From: Loxodes magnus
Taxonomy: Eukaryota; Ciliophora; Karyorelictea; Loxodida; Loxodidae
Assembly: GCA_946699065.1 (NCBI GenBank)
Contig: CAMPDV010000112.1
Span: 372,001 to 436,000, forward strand
DNA: 64,000 nucleotides
Direction of reading: 5' to 3'
Shown: in pieces, positions 56,148-64,000 of the stretch
How positions within the stretch are numbered: the stretch's first letter is position 1
Layout: every line of letters starts with the position of its first letter
Position numbers and translations under genes: made by a program
The notes under the pieces: generated by a model
What the model saw: the letters and a program-made list of their open reading frames with translations, nothing else
Database searches by the model: none
Told to the model about the DNA's origin: nothing

Positions 56148-57256
56148 AAATTTTTAATTAGCAAAGAAAAAGAAATTTATAAGTCTTCAAATATATAAGC
56201 AATGCTCTACTAACTGTCTATCTCATCTATACCAGTATTAATTCATAGAGCACTATTTACGTCCTCTTTCAAATTCATACATGCAAATACTGGTTGAGAT
56301 TATATCAGCTTTTAAAATAGCATAACTGAGGAGCTTAGGAGAAGTTTTAAATGAATAAAGGTAGAATAGTTAATGGATTCATAAGAATAATATTTAAATT
56401 ATAGTTTCTAAATATTGAACTAAGTGCTGCTTAAATTTAACACTCTTTCCTAACTTCAATTAATATAAATGACTATTTTAAGTTTCACTAAAGCAGATTA
56501 GTTAAAAGAAGTATTAGGAACTAAGATAGAACTAATTAAGTTAATATAAATTAAATTAATAGTACCTTTACTTCTTTACTCTTATAGTATATTATGATTC
56601 TTCTATTCGTTAAGATTGCTATTTATTTTACTTTACTTCAATTAAATTTAAATATCCACAGCTATGTTTTATTTTTGATAATTTGCTTCAACAAATTAAC
56701 TTATAAATCTAGTATTTCTCTATAAATACAAGAATAAGTAATTAAGCATTCATAATTAAATTATGAAGAAAATATTTGGATTAAGATATAAAATAAGGTG
56801 TATTACTATAAATGTATTAATCAATTAAATTATTTAAACCTAACATCATCCTATTAATTATGCTTATCAATTTATATAGATTTTGTTATATCTCATCTAT
56901 TATCTTCGCTTCTTTATTTTTATTGCTACATTTTCTTTTAGTTTTAATTTAATAAATTTAAAAGTATAAGGATTAAAAAAAAGACAAATTCTTTCATTAA
57001 AAGTTAGTCAATTTCAATAGCAAATTATGATATTAACAGACTAAGATCTAAGAGAAAATAAATAGCTTATATTTATGCAGTTTTTAAATTACTTTATTAA
57101 AGCTTTAGGAAATATAAAATTCTTTATCAAGTTGATTATATTAATTAATTACAAGGTTGATAGAATATAAGAAGAAAGAATGATTTATCTATAAATAGGG
57201 ACTTAAAAGTTTAGTTAATAGAAAAGTAGAAATTAATAATATTTAACTTAATGTTC
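56148..57256. other. AT-rich intergenic region
   Basis: No gene supported. Confidence 0.4.
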
Positions 57257-57841
57257 TCAGGAATTAACTTCTTTACTAGCTTTTTGTTTAGAAATTTTAC
57301 TCTTTTTCGTACTTTTTCCATTTTAGCTTGATTTGCAACTGTATGGTTTATTTTTTCTTTTCTTTTTATCATTAAACTCTTAATTATTTGATTTATCTGG
57401 CGATTTAGTTTACTGTTCTTAGCTTATTTCTCTGTTCATTGTGTTGCTTTCTTAATTTTAAAACTCCTCATTACTTTGGATATAATTTTCTTAATTTATA
57501 TCTGATCAACTAAATGACTCATTCAAATTATCAATTCTGTTATATAGCAAGATTTGAAGACTTTTATTATCCAGTTGCAAAGAGTTTTACTATTGATCCA
57601 CGAGGTTATTAACTCATTCGAATTTCTAGATTTTGTTATCCAAAGTAAAAACCTTTATACGTTTTTAAATCTTGAGCAGGGTTGTCTTGTACTGGTTTTT
57701 TTAAAATATATATTTCTACACTTTGTCATACATTAAAGGAAACATGCAGTTTTCCTTAGAACAAAGGAAGATAAAGCAGTCTTGATTCAAGCAGTAGACA
57801 GATAGTTTAGAAGTGCAAATGGGACATATCTATACTTGCAT
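57257..57841 (-). CDS. small protein with N-terminal Cys-rich zinc-binding motif (194 aa)
   Basis: Start ATG 57839-57841, stop TGA 57257-57259. The N-terminus 'MQVQICPICTSKLSVYCLNQ' followed by DCFIFLCSKENC has paired Cys spaced like a B-box or similar protist zinc finger (CxxC...CxxxxC...CxxxxC). After it comes a Lys/Gln-rich helix, an acidic Asn/Glu/Ser-rich stretch ('NLNESFSWSDINQENYIQSN') and a strongly basic C-terminus ('DKKKRKNKPYSCKSSQNGKS'). Two Trp are TGA. The basic tail may bind nucleic acid or act as a nuclear signal (inference). No exact family. Confidence 0.7.
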
Positions 57842-58120
57842 TGTAGTTATATTTAATTTATAAAAGATATTAAATGATATTTATTTACTTTCATTTCTAT
57901 ATGTTCATCATGATAAGTATCTACTCCTTAAGCAAGGGCTTCTTATATATATAGACTCAGATTTTTATATTAGCAATAACTAAAAATTGAACCAAAAAAG
58001 GATCTATAATTAGAATTAAAGGAATTTGCTAGCAGAAAGAATTATATTAAACTAAGTAATCAGAATCTTATAATAATTTGAATTCAAAAATAGCTTAATA
58101 AGTCTATAGTTACTTGCATA

Positions 58121-59200
58121 TCAAATTATTTTAATTTCTATAGAAAATTCAAACATTTATAAATATATCAATCCTACAAATCTAAGCTTTTAGTTACTTA
58201 CTAGATTTAATTTCAAAGTTAATATTAAGGGGAAAAGACAAAGCAGTAGTGAAATAAAAAATAAGAGATAGTTAGGTATAATAAAGAAAGGTTTTAATTA
58301 GCTTAGTTATGAATATAGTTGAAATGAATATAGATAAAATAATTAGAGTTATATATCTTAGATTTCAGACTAAGTCTCCTCACAAAAAAATTTATAGCAG
58401 TTAGTTTTGTATCCTTCATCGAATGGATTTTCGTTATAAATTTACCTAACGTGTTCACTTGTAGTTTGATTAGTCATAGTGAGATATAAATGGTAAGCAG
58501 TCAAGCAACTTAGGGAGAAGAACATGGAAAAGATATACCCACTCATAATTGCAATTGCTATGTTATCAATCATTTTTTAATAAAAGTCTCCTTCTTCATT
58601 TTGAATTATAATAACTAGAGTTAAGAAGGAGAAAAGGGCTAATAAAGCTGTAAAAATGAGGAAGTATATAAAATACTTATGATTTTTTAAACCAATACAG
58701 TTAGCTACCCAAGGACAATGATGATCATGGACCTAAATGCAACATTTGCATATTTTGCAATGAAATGATCTTACAGGTCTATATATTTTACAGGTTACGC
58801 ACCATTTTAATTTAAATTCCACTTCATTTATATAAACAACAGGGTTTTCCTCAAGTTTCTCAGACTCAGAAAAATTCTTCGGAATAATACCAGGATCATT
58901 AAAGGCAGATTTAAGTAAATAATATACAGAGCAATAAAGAAGAAAAGAATCAAATATAACAGCTGCTATCATATATCCATTCTAGTATTTATCCAAGCAA
59001 ACACACAAGAAAACAATAAAAGGAACTACTATCAACAACAAAGCTATCACAAGAGGCACTCTTCCACTATTCATAAAAAGGTTATTATTAAATCAAACCT
59101 CAGGTTTATCTATCTACTCAAAATTTCATTTTTAGCTATTATCAGTGTATATTTACACTTCTTCCTCATTTTCTTCTTGCTAGTTTGACTTAGAAGACAT
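58121..59200 (-). CDS. DHHC-type palmitoyltransferase (up to 359 aa)
   Basis: Start ATG 59198-59200. Two N-terminal TM helices ('[20 protein letters not shown]', '[19 protein letters not shown]'), the pre-DHHC 'NDPGIIP', then the Cys-rich domain '[20 protein letters not shown]' with '[20 protein letters not shown]' (catalytic Cys in DHHC), NHKYF, two further TMs, and a TTxE-like motif ('NQTTSEHV') before a cytosolic '[16 protein letters not shown]'. The enzyme S-acylates proteins at the Golgi, ER or plasma membrane. The conserved part ends near 58370; the first TGA is at 58121-58123, so the last 80 codons may be untranslated. Several Trp (QKWNF, PEVWF) are TGA. Confidence 0.93.
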
Positions 59201-60084
59201 TAAATTATTTTTATCAACATTCTTTTTAATAATGTAATTTCAATAAAAAGCATTCCGTTATTGCATTAAGCAATTTCTTATTAGTATTTACTATTTTAAT
59301 ATACTTGCTTTCTCTTTATTCTATTATCTATTATTTTAAATGCAAACAGTACTTTAACTAATTTGTTTATTACTAGAAAGAAGTTCGCAAATATATCTAT
59401 TAGAAGGTATGATAAAATTACCAACCATTTCCATGTGTTCTTTTTAGATTATCTAATTAAATAATAAATCTTCATTTATGCATAATTTTACCTTTAGGAT
59501 TTATGCTAGTTTTTATAATTAGGGAAATAATTAAAGCATTTAGCTTAATAAAAAGAATAATAAATATAGCACATACTATAATATTGTACTATTCTTATCA
59601 TTTTAAGGGTTAAAGACATAAAAATTAGAGACTAAGAAAATAGAAATGAAATGTAAAGTGTAATTTGTAAAATAAATAAAAGAAATAAAGGATTATTAGT
59701 TATTAGTCATTTGCTACGTAAATTTAACTTTTATTTTATCACTTAAATCAGTAACATTTATTTTAATAACTATCCTCTGTATATTTATTTTTAAATGAAT
59801 TATAAAATATGTAGTAGCATACATAGTAAATAAGATAGTTAGCATATTCATTTTTATCAGATTCTCATACTTTTTATATTTTTAAATACTTGAATTAATA
59901 GATTAGAATATTTAAAAAAGGTTTTTAAGTTTTTAAGAGGGAAAATAGTATACAAATTAATGCATTTTAAATAAAAATGAATGAAGTTTATAATAGTAAT
60001 ATGCTAAAAGTTATTATTTAGTGTCAAATATCAAAATAAATGGTAAAAGTTGTAATAAATTAGAAAATATACGCATTTAAAATA
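59201..60084. other. AT-rich intergenic region
   Basis: No gene supported. Confidence 0.4.
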
Positions 60085-61677
60085 TCAGTTTAGCACAATT
60101 TTCTTATCAAGATCTTCATACTCGATAGGCTACTTTATATTCTATTCCAATAAACTATACTGTTAGCTTTTAATTAAGGTAGTTTCATAATCTTCTCCTG
60201 ATTTTTATGATTCAATTTAATTAATTTCTTGTTTTTTTACTAAGGGATCAGGATTTTTCTCATCTTCATCTTTAGATTCCGATTTTTCATTTTACTGTTA
60301 AGAATCAAATTTGAAAATAGAGCTTCTGAAGTTAGCTTTTACTATTTTAGCTTAGTTTAAGTTAACTACATGTGTCTAATGCTTAGAAATAACTGTTTTC
60401 TTTTGCTTATAATTGTACTTTTTTGCAGCAGCATCATATACAACATCTTCTTAATCCATTTCTTGAAAAGTTGAATTTTGATTTGTTGAATCGATTCCAT
60501 TTATCTCAATAATGATAGCTGAAATGTCAGTAAACATTACATCCTCCTCAGCAATAATACTAAATCATCTTGTTCTAGCTTCTTCACATAAAAGCTAGGA
60601 AATATTCATATTTTTAGCTGGTATTTTGCTTTCCTATTTTAGCATAGTAAATGTCTTTCTTTCGCTTTCCAGGATTTCTAATCTATTTGATTACCTTCTA
60701 TATTTTTCTACGAAATCTGCCACTTATTAAGGATTCATTACCTATCTAAAATAAAAGAATTACCATATTCCATCTGTAGCAATAACTATAAACTAGTCAC
60801 AGTCTTTAAAAAAGTGAGTTACAATTATAGGTTTGCTTATTACTCCTAATTGATGTGCTAATTTATCACCTAAACTTCTACTGCAAACTAGACCAAGGTC
60901 ATTTGAATTCTATTATCAAATTCTTAAGGGACCTTTAATTTAGCCATCTTCATCCAATAGCTAAGCTATTCTTCCACCTGCTTATATGATTCTATCATAT
61001 TCCTATTGCTCGTTTGGTGTTTGGTCTAAAGTTAAAAATTTAGAAGTTAAATTTCTTGAGTTTTTCAAAATTTTTTAGTTGGTTGAACTTGCAACTATAC
61101 CTTTAACATTTCCTACCGATCCAATACTGATACTATCTTAAGTTAAAATGGATATAGAAGCACAACATCCAGATTTCTAAGTATCTGCTTAGGTTTTTTC
61201 GCTTTCTAAATCTTTTTCACAACTTTCAATTGATGATTCTATAATTTTTTCACCTTAGGTATTAACATCATTTCTTTTACTCAAAAAGTAATTATAGATA
61301 AAGTTTTTGCTCTACTTTACTACTAAATGGCCATCACTTCCATGTCCATCAAACATTCCACATACTACATTCTCTTTCTTAGGAGTTAAATTCTCTTATA
61401 CAAAGAAATCATCATTACACTATACTGCAAGTAATCCTCTAGGATCCATACCAGGTAGAACGCATCCTGAAATTCATACAGTATTTGTTGATCCCATTTT
61501 AATCTATCGATTATAAAGTTCTTTAGGCTTCTTAAGAATGAATCTTGAAAATTCATAGCCTTATATTCGATTATTTGCATTCTTAATCTAAATTTTAATA
61601 ATAGCCATTCTACTATATCAAAGCTTATTTATATCATTTGGATTCTACTTTTTCTTCTTAAAAAATCCACTCCCCAT
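60085..61677 (-). CDS. PP2C-family protein phosphatase (530 aa)
   Basis: Start ATG 61675-61677, stop TGA 60085-60087. Motifs in order: 'NDDFFVQENL' (first metal Asp region), 'VCGMFDGHGSDGHLV' (DGHG), a middle insert, 'LTLDQTPNEQQEYDRIIQAG' then GRIAQL, 'LGLVCSRSLGDKLAH' (RSLGD), 'VIATDGIWQFF' (ATDG) and 'NPQQVADFVEKYRR'. The N-terminus has a possible N-myristoylation start, Met-Gly-Ser-Gly. The C-terminal 150 residues are Lys/Gln/Ser-rich and lack a known domain. It would dephosphorylate Ser/Thr with Mn2+/Mg2+, possibly at membranes. Ile-Trp in 'LRIWQQ' is TGA. Confidence 0.93.
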
Positions 61678-62447
61678 TTTTTATTTGATAGATTTAGATT
61701 TTATCTTAAGTTATTTTTTAATATACTAATCTAAAGTCCGATCAACTAAACAATTATCAATATGGTTAAGGCTAATTTAAGGAATATATTCTAAGTAATA
61801 AATAGTTTATCCTTTTAAAAAACAATTAAAAGCTTGTAACTGATTAATTTATTTCCTTTCTTTAATAAACCAAAATTATAGTTTAAACTATAATTTACAA
61901 ACTCTTTAGATTCAAAACCTTAAAATAACTATGCCTTTCCTTATAAAATTGTTATACAATTCATTCTCTAAAAAACCTTTATGCTTAAAATTAGATTAAA
62001 GCATCTATAGCTTTATATCTGTAAAATATTAAAAAATAACCTTTGTCTTTTGCAAATAAAGTTCTTTGCTTAGAGATAGAATTTTAGTAATAAATCAGAT
62101 ATAAAAATATATTGCCATATTGCTACTATCAAGCTTTAAAATATTCCTTGCTCCCAATGACAAACAAAAGCTTATAAATATAATTTTTGATATTAATTAA
62201 TTATTATTTAAAATAAAGTATAGCTCTATCATTTATTACATATGATATATGCTCTAAATAACTTCTTTACATTATTTTTAATTTAAATACAATTGCTATG
62301 CTTTCAGCAAGATATTATATTATATTTCTTTATTAGCGGAAGACTTTAATAATTTTTAAAAAGCATACTTCAATTATAAGCATTTTAAGATATTTCAAAC
62401 TATTTAAAATTATCTAGCTCTTCTTACTTCAAAGAGTTCTAGATATC
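61678..62447. other. AT-rich intergenic region
   Basis: No gene supported. Confidence 0.4.
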
Positions 62448-64000
62448 TCATTAAATAATATAATTTTAGCTATGTATCATAATTAAGAAAGTAAATAGAT
62501 AATATGAGATTTATTTAATTTGTTAATTTTACACTTAATAACTAAGAACATTTGCTTGCTTATTAAATATACATATGCTTATTTAGCTAAAATGAACCAA
62601 TATTTTATATAAAATTTGGCTATAGTTTGACCTAGTAAAGGAATTTAACTCTTTTTAATGGGTTTTTGGGATTATCAATCTACTACCCAAAGAATTTATG
62701 AATGATAAAATTAAAAGATTTAAGTATTTAAAGACAAATTAATTAATCGGACTCCTTCTAAAAGTTCTTTCGATGAAATGTACAGTTCTCGCCACTTCCG
62801 AACTAGGAGCGTTAATGATGTACGAAATAGCATGTATGAGCATGGTATATTCTAACGAGTTATTTTCTGCTTTCTTATGGGAAAAGAATTCGTATCTTGC
62901 GCTTGCTAGGGAATTTTCTTATTTTATCTTTGTTATAGGAATATCAATAACTTCCTCCTCTTCACTCAACCTTCAAATTATCTTATTATATTTCCTTTTA
63001 GTATGGAATTCTTCAAACTGGTTTATAAGTCTTTTAAAATAATTTGTTTCCAATTCATTAAGAGTTTTTCAAGGGATTAAATCTTTAAGTTATCAATCCT
63101 TCTCTATAGGTATTTCTAAAACTTATAGCCATAAGTTATGAAGTGATGTAACCAATTATTAAAGAGTGACATCAAGCTAGTGCCAATCATTTTCTTTTAT
63201 TTAGAAATTGATATCTGATGCGCCTTTCAAAAGCTTGATAGCTATTACAAAGCATGCTGCTATTTATAGAGTGAGATCTTACTTGGCATTAGTCATTACC
63301 AGCTTTTTATAAATGGCTTCTACTATATTTTTTAGTTAATTAACACCTAGCTTATTTCCTATTAAATTTATCTTTTCTTACATTTCATCCACCTAAATAT
63401 TGCAAAAATCTTTAAATTGCTTGGCCTAAGACCTTAGGAAAGAAGCACTTGGCACATTTTTAGCTAAAAAGTATTATTGCAAAGAAGAAGGAACATGAGC
63501 AGTCAATTCCGAGTGGTTCAAATAAGGAATCTACTTTTTATTAGCAAATTTAATCAAGTCAGAAATCAAAATCCTACCTTTTGATGCTACAATCATGATT
63601 GAAAGAATCGTTGAAACTCTTGGAAGTTATTTATTAAGAATAAGGTCAAAATTTTCTAAACCTTAACCTTTTTTTTAAGAAAATTCTAGCTCAATATCGT
63701 AACTTGTAAATATATGCTTAAAAAGTAAGGTTATAAGCTACTCTCGTGAGTAATCCTCATCTATTTATTAAAATTCCATTAATGAGTTTATAAGGATTTT
63801 TGTTTTGATGGTATTTTATTCAACTTTCAAATGCTCTTTAAGCTTGTCATGCTGAAAAATTAAAAATGTTGCCATATCTTTCAATGTTAAATTTCGATTT
63901 GTGCATGTTAAATTTTTGTAATTTAGTTCTCTGTTCTTGCACTCAAGGAAAATTTAGCTTTTAGGGAACTTTATCTTAAAATAAGTAAATCTTGGTGGCA
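62448..64000 (-). CDS. TAF1B/Rrn7-like RNA polymerase I factor, 5' end outside the window
   Basis: One frame (low positions 0 mod 3) runs from the right edge to TGA 62448-62450 with about three TGA read as Trp. The segment 'SKGRILISDLIKFANKKQIP' followed by YLNHSELTAHVP resembles the Rrn7/TAF1B motif of a short helix, a Gly/Lys turn and 'IPYL'. It follows a leading helix 'LILNKQLPRVSTILSIMIVA' and precedes a second helical block 'LQIAACFVIAIKLLKGASDI', as in the first cyclin-like fold of that family. A possible zinc ribbon ('ECKNRELNY...TCTN') sits at the visible N-terminus. Rrn7/TAF1B is the TFIIB-like factor of RNA polymerase I. The match is from memory of the family pattern only and is tentative; a cyclin-like protein is the alternative. 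The last 70 codons look AT-rich. Confidence 0.55.

Noticed and set aside
1..64000. tRNA, rRNA or CRISPR arrays
   Set aside because: No tRNA T-loop or acceptor pairing, rRNA-like block or regular spacer array was seen on reading.

Overview
The window is about 54 kb of very AT-rich eukaryotic nuclear DNA interrupted by a roughly 9.7 kb bacterial-type island (about 21.84-31.53 kb). The eukaryotic genes can only be read if TAA and TAG mean Gln and TGA means both Trp and stop. Family-conserved Trp residues fall on in-frame TGA in a three-repeat MYB, IFT25, a PHD finger and MORN repeats, and the same genes then end at a TGA. That is the karyorelict-type ambiguous code (NCBI table 27 style; a Condylostoma-type code cannot be formally excluded). 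Introns are tiny, 16 or 19 nt. Together these point to a karyorelict ciliate such as Loxodes (inference).

Host genes left of the island: a 5'-truncated gene with two 16-nt introns, a convergent neighbour, a 924-aa unknown, a coiled-coil protein, a 1239-aa TPR/IQ-motif protein, an IQUB-like radial-spoke protein head-to-head with IFT25, SBDS with a C-terminal C2H2 finger, an unknown gene with a 16-nt intron, and a fused tandem sphingomyelin-synthase-like protein. Right of the island: a PH plus YiiX/papain-amidase protein, a small coiled-coil ORF, a 3R-MYB factor, an SLC38-type amino-acid transporter, a BAH-PHD protein, a large ADP-ribosyltransferase-MORN protein, a two-domain cyclic-nucleotide-binding protein, a small Cys-rich zinc-binding protein, a DHHC palmitoyltransferase, a PP2C phosphatase, and a TAF1B/Rrn7-like protein running off the right edge. 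IQUB, IFT25 and possibly the TPR/IQ protein make the 7.8-14.8 kb stretch rich in ciliary genes.

The island looks like Rickettsiales DNA (ciliate endosymbionts of this group are common, so the source is plausible). It holds a ProP-type MFS transporter remnant joined to the 3' part of a group II intron, two Rpn/PD-(D/E)XK genes (one between 38-bp inverted repeats), phage genes (RecT/Bet-like, AlpA-like, ParB/MT-A70, small ORFs), an IS200/IS605 TnpA, and two near-identical IS481-type copies in inverted orientation around a 2 kb phage segment. Almost every ORF is broken by short indels and/or in-frame stops. Several stops sit at positions expected to be Gln, which would be silent in the host code; others do not. 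Joins to host sequence need read-level confirmation.

Caution: with TGA as the only stop, AT-rich noncoding DNA here gives long protein-like translations in several frames. I called genes from family motifs, low TGA density over long spans, and Asp/Glu/Gly content. Starts, small introns and 3' ends of unrecognised genes are provisional.
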